From the NCBI RefSeq assembly GCF_950295315.1, contig NC_080177.1, positions 78,574,089-78,638,088 of the forward strand: a stretch of DNA of 64,000 nt, written 5' to 3'. The notes beneath the pieces are model-generated. The model saw only the letters and a program-made list of their open reading frames with translations. It was not told the origin of the DNA and did not search any database. How positions within the stretch are numbered: position 1 is the first letter of the stretch; each line of letters begins with the position of its first letter. This stretch comes from Erinaceus europaeus. Taxonomy: Eukaryota; Chordata; Mammalia; Eulipotyphla; Erinaceidae. The position numbers and the translations under genes were made by a program. Below, in pieces: positions 9,690-19,489 of the stretch.

Positions 9690-10320
9690 GAGGATTTGCC
9701 TCTTGCTACAAGAAGTATGTTAAGATCTTCTACTACGGTTTTATTGTTACTGTCACCCTTGAGGTCAGTTAGCACTTGTTTTAGATATCTGGGCACACCC
9801 ATCTTGGGAATATGTATTATTGGGGGAGTAATTGTTTACAGTTGACAGTAAAATTACAGTACTTGGTCCATGTGTAACAACATTTCTCAGTTCTTCACAT
9901 AACACTCTAACCTCCCGCTAGGTCCTCCTCCACCATCATGTTCCAGGGCCTGAGGAAGCATATACATTAATGTCTTCTTGTTGAACCAATCCTCTGACTA
10001 ATACGTAATGCCCATCTCAGTCTCTGATCACCTTCCTTGCCTGAGAGTCTATTTTATCTGATAGCAGAATAGTTGTTCCTGCCCTTTTATTTCTTTATTA
10101 TTGGCTAGAAATACTTGGAGCTTCTGTTTAGCTTCCCTTCCAACATGTATTTCCTGGAGAGACAGACTAGATGGATCTTGCTTTTTGAACCCCAAAGTGG
10201 TTCAGCAAAGAACTGGAATTTCATTACTTATGGCTGTCCTTCCCTGGGGAGGCAAAACAAAGCCCAGCAAGAAGGCGGCTTTCATGGCGCGTGTCTAGGA
10301 GCCAGAGTTCTCACTTGATT
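9690..10320 (-). repeat. Old L1 ORF2 fragment split by L1-b
   Basis: Reverse-strand L1 ORF2. The TTGAGGTCAGTTAGCACTTG and GAGTCTATTTTATCTGATAG segments match the antisense of the region upstream of the ORF2 reverse-transcriptase core. It has many stops and is a dead copy. Confidence 0.6.
9820..9959 (-). repeat. L1-b 3' end, short
   Basis: TGGGGGAGTAATTGTTTACA then CTAGGTCCTCCTCC: a 140-bp reverse-strand 3' end inserted in the old L1. Imperfect 10-bp flanks ATATGTATTA (9810-9819) and ATATACATTA (9960-9969) look like its TSD. Confidence 0.7.
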
Positions 10321-10714
10321 CTTTGAGTTTTTGCTTATCAACATGGCAGACGGGAGGAAGAAGGAAGGTGGGCCAGGTGCTGGACGTGCCAGGTTCCCAG
10401 GCTCCTGCTCCGTCTCGTTTCCTCTGCCATTCCCGGCTGGTGAACTGGTCTGAACTCCTCCGATACAGTCACTTCTCAGAATCTCACGTGGCTTCCAAAA
10501 CTCTGTGTCCTCTCCAGGACAGCAGGATGGAACAGAAAGTCACAGATGTGACCTTCACTATTTGGGGCCTTCCATCAAAGTGCCGTGCAAGTATCTTTAC
10601 TTGTTCATCTCCCACTTTCTGCTGCGTCTCAGTTCTCAGAGTCCTGTTGCTGTTAGTGCTGCTCCTATTACTTCTGCTAGTAAAGTCAGTGCCAGAGATA
10701 AAATGAACACTGTA
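10321..10714. other. RGS6 intron B-C, non-repeat part
   Basis: Intronic stretch with open frames on both strands but no recognisable protein family; no feature supported. Confidence 0.45.
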
Positions 10715-11040
10715 CACACAGACACACACACACAGACACACACACACACAGGCACACACACACAGGCACACACAAACAGACACACACACACAGGCACTCA
10801 CACAGGCACACAGACACACACACAAACACAGGCACACACACACAGAGACACACACACACAGACACACACACAGGCACACACACACAGACACACACACACA
10901 GGCACTCACACAGACACACACACAGTCACACACACACAGACACACACACAGACACACACACAGACACACACAGAAACACACACACAGGCACTCACACAGA
11001 CACACACACACACAGGCACACACACACAGACACACACACG
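10715..11040 (+). repeat. Interrupted CA-rich array
   Basis: About 325 bp of variant units of the type CACACACAGA, CACACAGG and CACTCACAGA. The interruptions (AGA, AGG, ACT) are themselves patterned. In the RGS6 sense the RNA would be UG-rich. The open frames through it are artefacts of the tandem repeat. Confidence 0.95.
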
Positions 11041-11044
11041 TGCG

Positions 11045-11208
11045 CAATACCAAGAGAAATTGGGAGAAAATGGGGAGACAGGGAGAGAGAGACTGTTTGA
11101 CACTCAAGAAGCTTCCCTCTGCCCTGGAGGTGGGGATCAGGGGCTTGAGCCTGGGTCCCTGAGCACAGGAATGTGTGTGCTCAACCAGGTGTGTCACCAC
11201 CCAGCCTC
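11045..11208 (-). repeat. SINE-B copy, 3' part replaced by CA array
   Basis: Reverse-strand SINE-B head and core (GGAGGTGGGGATCAGGGGCT; CAACCAGGTGTGTCACCACC). Its 3' side runs straight into the CA-rich array, so the array may have grown from its tail. Confidence 0.8.
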
Positions 11209-12377
11209 CAGAATTAACATTTTAGGAGAACAAAGAAACCAGTGTTCTTGGAAGGAAAAAGACCACTGTGAAGAAAGGTGTCCCTTAGTTTGACACTATA
11301 ATCAGAGTAAGGCATGGCTTGAAGTGTATGCTGATGAACTCTCTGAGACTCCAGCCCAGTGTGCACAGTAAGTGGGCGATGAGAAGTCCAGGCTGGATCT
11401 GGGAAATGAAACACACAGCGTGTCTGATTCGACTTCTTTCCTGAAGAGGAATAATGGCATTTCTAGTCGCCCCCTGTGGATGAGGAACTTGACTAGAATT
11501 AAGAGCCTTCACTAGTCATGAGAGTGACCGTGAATCACCCGCAGAAAAAGGCTGGTGTCACTACTATTTGGCCTTGTTCCTGGCACTCATCTCTGGCAAC
11601 TGCATTTAGTTGAAGCCCATGTAAATTATATTGCCTCATAGTCAATAATAGTACATTAGGGACATTCGATTAAATTAAAGGAATGTCTGAGCTCACACAC
11701 TGACCCCAGTAAGGAGTCACGGCAGAAGCTCAGATAGCTGGGGAAAAAAATCTATAAGAAGCACAGCCACTGGAGGCCACTTAATTTGGGGGGGGGGGGG
11801 GAAAACCAGTACCCAAGAACATCAGAATATGCTTATGCCTCGTTATAAACAGGAGCATTAGGAATCAAGAATACTCAGTTAAGATAGTGTATAATAAGCT
11901 CGGACAAGTATTAGCTAAAATGTAGACAATACGCTTTTCTTATCTAAAAGTTTCATTTTTCTGGAGCCCCTCTCCCCCACCCCCTCATTTTTTAGATTCT
12001 CCTGTGAGGATAAGGCTCACTCCATATCTGCAGGCGGGAGGACAGATTTGGAAACTGTTTTATTGGCCAGGGTCTTGTGATTTTCCTGGTAAGTTTCTCT
12101 CAAGGAAATGCACAATAAAGGCTGGGGGTGGGGTGGAGGATAACTTCTTCATGTCTTGCAGAAGGAGAAAGCAGGAGGGGTCTTAGCAGATATTTCAAAC
12201 GTCTTAATTGTAGGCCAGGCACTGTGATTGTAAATGCTGGCTCCAGAAGGCAGTTCAGCGGCGGTGCTAAAACTTACCTTGTGGCTGACAGAGATCCATC
12301 TCGTGTCATAGCTGAGCTATTTCACTGGGCTCTTTAGCTTTTCAGTAGCTGACAAAGGATGATTTGATTTTTTTTAA
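11209..12377. other. RGS6 intron B-C, long non-repeat part
   Basis: About 1.1 kb without a young repeat. It contains a run of 13 G at 11790-11802 and an AT-rich part at 11620-11690 (TCGATTAAATTAAAGGAATG). No exon was recognised. Confidence 0.5.
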
Positions 12378-12603
12378 AAAGAAACATTTAATTTATTATT
12401 TATTTGCTTATTTATTTATTATTGGACAGAGAGAGAAAGAAGTTGAGAGGTGGGAACAGAGAAGGAGAGAGACAGAGAGACACCTGCAGTCTTGCTCCAC
12501 CACTTGTGAAACTTCCTTCCTGCAGGTGGGGACTGGGGGCTTGAACCTGGGTCTTTGTGCATTGCAACATGTGCACTCAACCAGGTGTGCCACCGCTCAA
12601 CTC
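12378..12603 (-). repeat. SINE-B copy
   Basis: Reverse-strand SINE-B between imperfect direct repeats AAAGGATGATTTGA (from about 12355) and AAAGGGTGATTTAA (from about 12605). Confidence 0.9.
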
Positions 12604-12689
12604 CAAAGGGTGATTTAAACTGAAATGTACATATCCAGTAGAGAAAATAAGGGAAGTGTATTTGTAAATACACTTTTCTTAAAGTTTAT

Positions 12690-12908
12690 TTTTAATTTTT
12701 ATTACCTTTATTTATGTGTTGGATAGAGACAGCTAGAAATCGAGAGGGAAGAGGGGGGATAGAGAGGGAGAGAGGCAGAGAGACACCTGCAGCCCTGCTT
12801 CACCACTCACAAAGCTTTCCCCCTGCAGGTGGGGACCAGGGACTCGAACCTGAGTCCTTGCGCACTGTAACGTGTGCTGTGCTCAACCAGGTGCTCCACC
12901 ACCCAGAC
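12690..12908 (-). repeat. SINE-B copy
   Basis: Reverse-strand SINE-B with ATTACCTTTATTTATG at the tail side and CAACCAGGTGCTCCACCACC at the head complement. It ends about 140 bp from exon B. Confidence 0.9.
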
Positions 12909-13049
12909 CAAATAAAGTGAGTCTATTACAGACATAGGACTTGACGTTCATAAGCCCAGCTCCCAGGAGGGTCGGAGAATCATGTCTGGCACTGGATGTG
13001 GGGCTGTTGATAAGACCAGAGGAGATCATCAGGTTCAAGGGTCACGCAC

Positions 13050-13100
13050 CTGGGTCCTCAATGGACAGGTTCCTCATGAACCACTGCACCACGTCAGTAC
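13050..13100 (-). CDS. RGS6: RGS6 coding exon B (DEP domain)
   Basis: The 51-nt exon has two bases completing a Gly codon split with exon A, 16 codons TDVVQWFMRNLSIEDP, and the first base of a Val codon. It is part of the DEP domain (the helix containing the conserved VQW). Compared with the TDIVQWLMKNLSIEDP I remember for mammalian RGS6, it carries three substitutions (I to V, L to F, K to R), all conservative. The acceptor is ctttctcatcacag before 13100; the donor is GTGCGT from 13049. Both ends are phase 1, so the exon is symmetric and skipping would keep the frame. Confidence 0.95.
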
Positions 13101-13278
13101 CTGTGATGAGAAAGCAGAGTCAGCTGAGTACCTCTTGGGTGTTCAGCCCTAGGACAGAAGAGCGCTGTGAGGCCAGGAGACTCCAGCTCGGATCAGCACA
13201 TACCCAGGAGCTGGGGAAAACTCAGGCTTCTGCATCCAAACCAGTGCTTTCACCCAGCCACAGAGTTTCATGGCCACC
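13101..13278. other. Start of the 40-kb RGS6 intron A-B
   Basis: Intronic sequence immediately upstream (RGS6 sense) of exon B, carrying its polypyrimidine acceptor tract. The intron runs to 53441 (40,341 bp). Confidence 0.8.
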
Positions 13279-13297
13279 GTTTCTATTTTTTTATTAT

Positions 13298-13578
13298 TAA
13301 ATATTTATTTATCGATTCCCTTTTTGTTGTTCTTGGTTTTTTATTGTTGTAGTTATTATTATTGATGTTGTTGTTGTTGGATAGGACAGAGAAATGAAGA
13401 GAGGAGGGGAAAACAGAGAGGGAGAGCAAGATAGACACCTGCAGACCTGCTTCACCACTTATAAAGTGACTTCCGCTGCAGATGGGAAGCCGGGGCTCGA
13501 ACCAGGATCCTTATGCTGGTCCTTGCACTTTGTGCCACATGCGCTTAACCTGCTGTGACACCCGTGACTCCCAACACA
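13298..13578 (-). repeat. SINE-A copy with 19-bp TSD
   Basis: Reverse-strand SINE-A. The direct repeat GTTTCTATTTTTTTATTAT occurs exactly at 13279-13297 and 13579-13597. A few extra bases (aacaca) lie between the SINE 5' end and the right TSD. Confidence 0.93.
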
Positions 13579-13590
13579 GTTTCTATTTTT

Positions 13591-13869
13591 TTATTATGAT
13601 CAATGTTTTTTATTTACTTATTTACTTAAAAAAGGAGACATTAACAAAACCATAGGACAAGAGGGGTACAACTCCACACAATTCCTACCACCAGATCTCT
13701 ATATCCCCTCCCCTCCCCTGATAGCTTTCCTATTCTTTAACCCTCTGGGAGTATGGACCCAAGGTCATTGTGGGATGCAGAAGGTGGAAGGTCTGGCTTC
13801 TGTTATTGCTTCCCCGCTGAACATGGGCGTTGACAGGTTGATCCATATTCCCAGCCTGTCTCTCTCTTT
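13591..13869 (-). repeat. L1-a segment inserted at the same site
   Basis: 5'-truncated reverse-strand L1-a (CACACAATTCCTACCACCAG; GGGAGTATGGACCCAAGGTC). Perfect 17-bp TSDs ACACAGTTTCTATTTTT lie at 13574-13590 and 13870-13886. The TSD contains part of the TSD of the neighbouring SINE-A. Confidence 0.88.
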
Positions 13870-13949
13870 ACACAGTTTCTATTTTTATCCCATCAGGATT
13901 TTTAAAAAAATATTTACTTGTTTATTTATGTAATTTACTTACCTATTTT

Positions 13950-14218
13950 TAATTTTTTATATTTATTTATTTTCCCTTTTGTTGCCCTTGTTGTTTTATT
14001 GTTGTTATTAATGTTGTTGGATAGGACAGAGAGAAATGGAGAGAGGAGGGGAAGACAGAGAGGGGGGAGAGAAAGACAGACACCTGCAGAACTGCTTCAC
14101 CATTTGTGAAGCGACACCCCTGCAGGTAGGGAGCCGGAGACTTGAACTGGGATCCTTCCACCAGTCCTTGCGCTTTGTGCCATGTGCGCTTAACTTGCTG
14201 TGCTACCACCCAACTCCC
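13950..14218 (-). repeat. SINE-A copy
   Basis: Reverse-strand SINE-A with perfect 15-bp TSDs TTACTTACCTATTTT at 13935-13949 and 14219-14233. It is nested inside the SINE-E. Confidence 0.93.
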
Positions 14219-14251
14219 TTACTTACCTATTTTAAACAGAGACAGAGAGAG

Positions 14252-14342
14252 AAGGAGGGAGAGAGGGAGAGGGAGAGGGAGAGGGAGAGGGAGAGGGAGA
14301 GGGAGAGGGAGAGGGAGAGGGAGAGGGAGAGGGAGAGGGAGA
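14252..14342. repeat. (GGGAGA)n hexamer array
   Basis: About 15 nearly perfect copies of GGGAGA, lying in the purine-rich middle of the SINE-E. It has the same composition and kind of location as the much longer array at 42.4 kb. Confidence 0.97.
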
Positions 14343-14455
14343 AGAGACTGCAGCACCAAAGCTTTCTTCAGTTCGGTGAAGGTCAGGCTCTAGCCTGGGC
14401 GGCACATGGCAAAGCAGCACAGTATCCAAATGAGCTGTTTGACTGATCTTCAGGA

Positions 14456-14548
14456 TAATCTTGGGTCTACATATCTAGGAAGCAGCTGTCGGTCTTTGCG
14501 TTTAGTACTGTGTGCACTTAACTGAGTGTGCCACCGCTTGGCCTCTCC
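14456..14548 (-). repeat. SINE head fragment
   Basis: The GTGTGCACTTAACTGAGTGT and GCCACCGCTTGGCC segments are the complement of a tRNA-like SINE head. The rest of the element is missing. Confidence 0.6.
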
Positions 14549-15124
14549 AATATGGATTTTGGTGACACTCCAATCCAGGCTGGACGACACTTTCTCACAC
14601 CTGGCCACAAACAGCGACGGTACTTGTGCCTGAAAGATGGCTCTGCCGTCTCCTGGCATAGGCCCGGTCTCAGAGAGTGTGGCCACATGTCTGGGAGAGA
14701 CATCTACCATCTACGTGGCCACAAAACCTCTTCCCTCTACCCTTCTGGACCACAGCTACATTACGGTGTCACACTCTGCTGCAGCCAGGTGTGGACTGGA
14801 TTCTGAGAATGAAATAGAATGAGGGTAAAATAATTTCCAGGGTCAGATGGTAAACGAGGACCTCCATATCCTTTAGCATCCCATCTTCTGGCTGAATGAG
14901 CAGGACTCCCTGGGTCCAGGCAGGGTAGAGCTATAATATACATGAAGCCTGGGATCCTGAAATTCTTGGAAGACCTCTCTCTCTCTCCCTCTCTCTCTTT
15001 GCCCCCCTGTCCCCCCTGCGCTTCTCTCTTTCTCTCACCCTGATCTTGTTGAAAACAAAGTCAGCTGTTCTAAGACTCAGGAATGTGAGTACTTATCTTT
15101 TTCGACATCGAGTTTCCATATTGA
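14549..15124. other. Intron A-B, non-repeat part
   Basis: Contains a CT-rich tract at 14977-15035; otherwise nothing recognised. Confidence 0.45.
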
Positions 15125-15235
15125 TCTATTTTTAAGTTGAAGTAATGTTGGTTTACAATACTGTATGTGTTAGGTATACAACTTCACACCTCAATAGCTA
15201 TATATGTCATACTACACCTATCACTAAAGACCTAG
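15125..15235 (-). repeat. Old L1 3'-UTR fragment
   Basis: The pattern AATGTTGGTTTACAATACTG ... TAGGTATACAACTTCACACC resembles the antisense of the 3' UTR of old mammalian L1M elements. Confidence 0.5.
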
Positions 15236-15236
15236 T

Positions 15237-15288
15237 TTCCTTCCTTCCTTCCTTCCTTCCTTCCTTCCTTCCTTCCTTCCTTCCTCCC
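15237..15288 (+). repeat. (TTCC)n microsatellite
   Basis: About 12 copies of TTCC directly against the 3' end of a reverse-strand SINE-C; probably a decayed and expanded poly(A) tail. Confidence 0.97.
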
Positions 15289-15289
15289 C

Positions 15290-15543
15290 TACCCTCCAGG
15301 ATTATCACTGGGGCTTGGTGCTGGCACTATGAATCAACTGCTCCTGGTAGCTATATTTTTCCATTTTACTGGATCGGACAGAGAGGAATTGAGAGGGAAG
15401 GGGAGAGAGAAAGGCAGACACCTGCAGACCTGCTTCACTGCTCATGATGCATCCCCACTGCAGGTGGGGAGTGGGGCCTTGAACCTGGGTCCTTGAGCAC
15501 ATGGTGCTTTGTGTATTTAACCGAGTGCACCACTGCCTGGCCC
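15290..15543 (-). repeat. SINE-C copy
   Basis: Reverse-strand: 3' block CTCCAGGATTATCACTGGGG at left; head complement AACCGAGTGCACCACTGCCT at right. Confidence 0.88.
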
Positions 15544-15666
15544 CCAGAGAACGAGTTTCCATTCAGTGTCATCTGAGAAACCTTCTCTATCTGTCCCACA
15601 CCACGTAATCACCATTCTACTGCACATAATGGTGTCTTCTTTGTCTGTTAGTGGCCCATGGTATTA

Positions 15667-15888
15667 TTATTATTATTATTACTAAAATTTATTTATTTGG
15701 GTAGAAACAAAGAGAAATTGAGAGGGGAGGGGGAAATAGAGAGGGAGAAAGACAGACACCTGCAATCCTGCTTCACCACTTGTGAAGCTTTCCCCCTGCA
15801 AGTGGGGGACTGGGGACTTGAGCCCGGGGCCTTCTGCATTATAGAGTGTGCACGCAACCAGGTGCATCACCACTTGGCCCCAGCCCTA
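15667..15888 (-). repeat. SINE-B copy with 12-bp TSD
   Basis: Reverse-strand SINE-B flanked by CCCATGGTATTA (15655-15666) and CCCATGGCATTA (15889-15900). Confidence 0.92.
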
Positions 15889-15939
15889 CCCATGGCATTA
15901 TTTTAACAAATATAAAGTCTTAAAGAGTCAGGAAGGACT

Positions 15940-16085
15940 TTAAAATAATTATTTTTATGACAGAGAAAGAGAGACAGAGAGAGAGAGACTGAGACTAGAG
16001 ATCCATGCTGGCACACTTGGTCCTGAGGAGCAAGTTGAGGGCTGCAAGTCCTCTGCTGTCCCCACTGAGTCGCAGCTCCACAACT
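15940..16085 (-). repeat. Old SINE (E-like) fragment
   Basis: A purine-rich GAGA stretch, then CATGCTGGCACACTTGGTCC and a decayed tRNA-like end. Confidence 0.45.
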
Positions 16086-16126
16086 CCATGGATGGAGGGC
16101 ATCTAATTTCCATTTAGAAAAAATAA

Positions 16127-16413
16127 TGGGGTTGGGCGGTAGTGCACTGAGTTAAGCACACATAGTACAACATGAAAGGGCCTGTGCAAGGATCCCGGTT
16201 CAAGCCCCTGGCTCCCCACCTGCAGAAGGGTTGCTTCCCAAGTCGTGAAGCAAGTCTGCAAGTGTCTATCTTTCTCTCTCCCTCTGCCTCCCTCATCTTC
16301 TCTCAATTTATCTCTGTCCTATCCAATAAAAAAATTGAAATAAATGGGCACAGGAGCAGTGGATTTGTAGTGCAGGCACTGAGCCCCAGCGATAACTCTG
16401 GAGGCAAAAAAAA
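16127..16413 (+). repeat. SINE-C copy
   Basis: Forward: GGGGTTGGGCGGTAGTGCAC head, CCCGGTTCAAGCCCCTGGCT, then the 3' block CAGGAGCAGTGGATTTGTAG and AGCCCCAGCGATAACTCTGG before an A run. Confidence 0.92.
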
Positions 16414-16491
16414 AAAAAGAAGAAGAAGAAGAAAGAAAGGAAGGAAGGAAGGAAGGAAGGAAGGAAGACAGAAAGACAGACAGAAAGACCA
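16414..16491 (+). repeat. Expanded SINE tail: GAA / GGAA / GACA simple repeat
   Basis: The poly(A) tail of the SINE-C continues as (AAG)n, (GGAA)n and (GACA)-type units, typical tail-born microsatellites. Confidence 0.95.
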
Positions 16492-16703
16492 TAGTGCCTG
16501 GAACTCACAGATTTCCCTTTAACTAGCATCAGGTACACTTTGGCTTTTCAGAGCAGAAATGTTCTCCTCTTTGCTCTTAGTAATCCACACCATCTCATTG
16601 TCTGTGAGACAGTGCTTCAAACCTGTAGGGGGTTTTTCTAACACCTAGCAAACTCCTCTTTCAGCTTCCTTCTGCTGATAAAACACACCTGAGACCCCCA
16701 GAT

Positions 16704-16893
16704 TAAAAAAAAAAATTTATTTACATTATACTATTGGAGAGCGCGTGAGAGAAATTGAGAGGGGGAGAGACATCTGCAGCCCTGCTTTACCACTTGTGAA
16801 GCTCTCCCCCACTGGGGACCAGGGGCTTGAACCCAGGTCTCTGTGTACTGTAATGTGTGCACTTCACCAGGTGTGCCAGCCCCTGACCCCCCT
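16704..16893 (-). repeat. SINE-B copy
   Basis: Reverse-strand, slightly shortened SINE-B (CATCTGCAGCCCTGCTTTAC; CACCAGGTGTGCCAGCCCCT). Confidence 0.87.
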
Positions 16894-17551
16894 CAGCTGT
16901 TTTCTTACATGTCATATCCTGACACCCCTCAACATTTTGGTCACAAATCTCTGAAAACATGGCATTTTCTTCAATTCCCTTTGAAAATCAATTTTCCTAG
17001 GGCAGCCCAGTTCACCGGCGAATCAAGGAATCCAATTTTCCTGGAAGGTTTTGAACTTGAAATCAATCCACCTTAGTTACTGCAAGGTCTCACTTTCAAC
17101 TACAGCAGAGCTTCCAAGTTGCCTTGGTGATCTCAGGATGGAGGATGAGAAACAGACTGGACAGGGTGGGTGACCATTCCAGATATCTGAGTCCTGCTGT
17201 GGCCTTCGACCAACAGTTCTCCTGAGACAGACTCCCAGTTAGAAGACAGAGAGGAGTGGTCCACTGAGGACTGACTGCCCTTTCCCCAGAAAGAAGTTAC
17301 CAGTTAACCCAGAGACTGACACAGCCTCAGTGCCCTTACACTGGGCTTCTGCTGGCTCTCAGGAAGCCTGAGGCATCATGTGGTCCCTCCCCCCACACAC
17401 ACACACAACCAGCCTCTGGCTCACTGGACTGTACCAGTACTTACATCACTCACATTTCAATCTCAAATACACAACTCCCCAGCTCTGCCCCACTCTTCCT
17501 CCTGGTTGGTATCTAAACTTAGGATCAAACACACTCCCATTCATTCACATT

Positions 17552-17592
<41 letters not shown>

Positions 17593-18049
17593 TACCCATT
17601 TCTTCCAAATTATACAAGCTCAACATTTGTCCTAGGAAATGAAGAACAAAGCAAAAATCAAATGAGAACTGAAATTCCAAGTTGGGGGTGGTAGTGGAGG
17701 GCAAAAGACTCTGACCTGCCTTTTCCCCCTCAAAAGAAAAATAGTTCTTTTTTGTGGGTTGCCTAGAGACTGGGAGGCCCCAGCACCAGCCACAGAGCCC
17801 CCCGGCAGGCGGAACCATTATTTATCACCTGCCAAGATTGATTACTCGCCCTGGGACAATGACAGCTCTGCCTTTCCCCTGTTAATTACTGTCATCATTA
17901 ATATCTGTGTCACTAATTAGTATTCATTCACACTGAAACTCCTTCCTGGCTATCATACCCATTCCCCTCTTTACCCCTCCACCCTACCCCAGGCTTGGGC
18001 CCCATTGTTTGAGTTTCTTCCTTTCTCAAATAGCCAATATGCTCTATTT
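16894..18049. other. Intron A-B, long non-repeat part
   Basis: About 1.15 kb without young SINEs. It contains a (GA)n run at 17552-17584. At 17811-17945 there is a cluster of TAAT-core motifs, treated as a possible conserved regulatory element. No exon was recognised. Confidence 0.5.
17552..17584. repeat. (GA)n microsatellite
   Basis: About 16 GA units. Confidence 0.97.
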
Positions 18050-18245
18050 TACTTTATTTAATTATTATTGGATAAAGGCAGAGAAAACTTGATGGGAGAG
18101 AGGGAGACAGAGAGAGGGAAAGAGGCAGAGAGACACTCGCAGCCCTGCTTCACCACTTGTGAAGTTTTCCCCCCTGCAGGTCCAGAACTCGGGTCCTTGA
18201 GCTCTGTAATGTGTGTGCTCAACCAGGTGTGTCACCACCTGGCCT
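18050..18245 (-). repeat. SINE-B copy
   Basis: Reverse-strand SINE-B (TTATTATTGGATAAAGGCAG ... CAACCAGGTGTGTCACCACC), with a small deletion before the B-box region. Confidence 0.88.
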
Positions 18246-18720
18246 GGGTTTCCACCTGCTTTTGATTCCAAGCACTCAGGGTTTGGCTTCATTGTCTTCC
18301 CCAGGTCCCCAGGTCCCCAGGCCCCCATTTGCATTGAAGAGCCCAAGGCTCATGTCTTAAGCACTTTCTTGGTGTGTGTGTGTGTGTGTGTGTACACCCA
18401 CAGCAGGAACATCAAAAACAGCCCCTTTCCTTTCCCCCTAAATAGCGGGGAGCACATACCTGAGTATCTTGCCCCTCATTCTGTCACTGGACAGTCACAC
18501 CTGGTCATCTGGAGACTTGGTGAGACAGTCCTTAGCTAGTGAGGGCTGACCTGCCATTTCTGGCCACCCTGGGTCACTGGTCATCTTACACAGGCTGTGC
18601 CCCCTGCTCAGCGGGCTTTGGCAATTACACCTGTGCCCAGAGCCAAAGGGCATTCCCCTTCTGTGGGATGTGGCAGGGCTGCACATTCAGCCCCAGGAGC
18701 AGGTAAAGAAGGGACTTTAA
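18246..18720. other. Intron A-B, non-repeat part
   Basis: Contains (GT)n at 18371-18395. Nothing else recognised. Confidence 0.45.
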
Positions 18721-19357
18721 GGGGCCCGGAGAGTGGCACATCCAGTTAAGTGCACATAGTACAAGGCACAAGGACACACGCAAGCATCAGGGTGCAAGCC
18801 CCCAGGTTCCCACCTGTGAGGGGGGAATGCTTCACAAGCTGTGAAGCAGGTATGCAGGTGTCAGTCTATCTCTCTTCCTCTCTATCTTCCCCTCCTGTCA
18901 GCTGCGCCACGGAGGAGAGAGAGAGAGAGGAGATCCGGAGCGGAGAGGGAACACAATTCTTTATTCCTGCGGGCACCTCAGAGTTGGGTGAGAGCGCAGT
19001 GGTTCGGGCCACGTGGAGCTAGCCAAAATGGCCGCCTCACGCAGCAACCTTCCCTGCGTCTAACCACTGAGGTGAAAACCGGGCAAGAGAGAGAGGGGCG
19101 GAAGAAGGGCTTTATAGGGCAAAAACCGGGAGTGACGAGCCGGGACAGGATTGGTTGGGAAAGGCACTTCGAGAATATCGTATTAACTCTTGTGGGAACT
19201 GGCCTGAGGGGACATCTGCACAGCACCCTCCCCTCTCAATTTCTCTCTGTCCTAGCCAATAAAATGAAAAAAACAACGGCCACCAGGAGCAGCGGATTCA
19301 TAGTGCTGGCACCAAGCTCCAGTGATAACCCTGGAAGTAAAAACAAAACAAAACTTT
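18721..19357 (+). repeat. SINE-C copy split by a solo LTR
   Basis: Forward SINE-C. The head and core are 18721-18895; the rest (TCTCAATTTCTCTCTGTCCT to AGTGATAACCCTGG) is 19232-19357. The LTR and one 6-bp TSD copy sit between. Confidence 0.9.
18896..19225 (-). mobile_element. Solo LTR of an endogenous retrovirus, 330 bp, 6-bp TSD
   Basis: The element starts TGTCAG and ends AGCA on the plus strand (TG...CA ends). It lies between exact 6-bp repeats CCCTCC at 18890-18895 and 19226-19231. On the minus strand it has a TATAAA box (19111-19116) and, downstream, an AATAAA signal (18960-18965), so the LTR points the same way as RGS6. A 6-bp duplication is typical of class II (betaretrovirus-like) elements. 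There is no internal region, so it arose by LTR-LTR recombination. The SINE-C it interrupts gives independent proof of its limits. Confidence 0.88.
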
Positions 19358-19489
19358 AAAAGCTGAGATATTATAGTACTGAACCCGTAGAAGGCATTTC
19401 TACAGTTTTCTTTCTCCTCTCTTGCCGCCTTCCCACAACCTTCAACCATTTTCCTCTTCCTGTTCTAAAAAGAACTTGAATACTACTTT

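Larger units (their letters stand above)
13890..14455 (-). repeat. SINE-E copy split by SINE-A and carrying a GGGAGA array
   Basis: Reverse-strand older SINE. The left tail is 13890-13949, followed by the SINE-A insertion, then purine-rich sequence and a core (TAGCCTGGGCGGCACATGGC). Its internal purine tract has expanded into (GGGAGA)n. Confidence 0.65.

Noticed and set aside
10484..11293. Open frames of 238 and 262 residues rich in Cys-Val or Thr-His
   Set aside because: They are translations of the CA-rich array plus a flanking SINE, not a gene.
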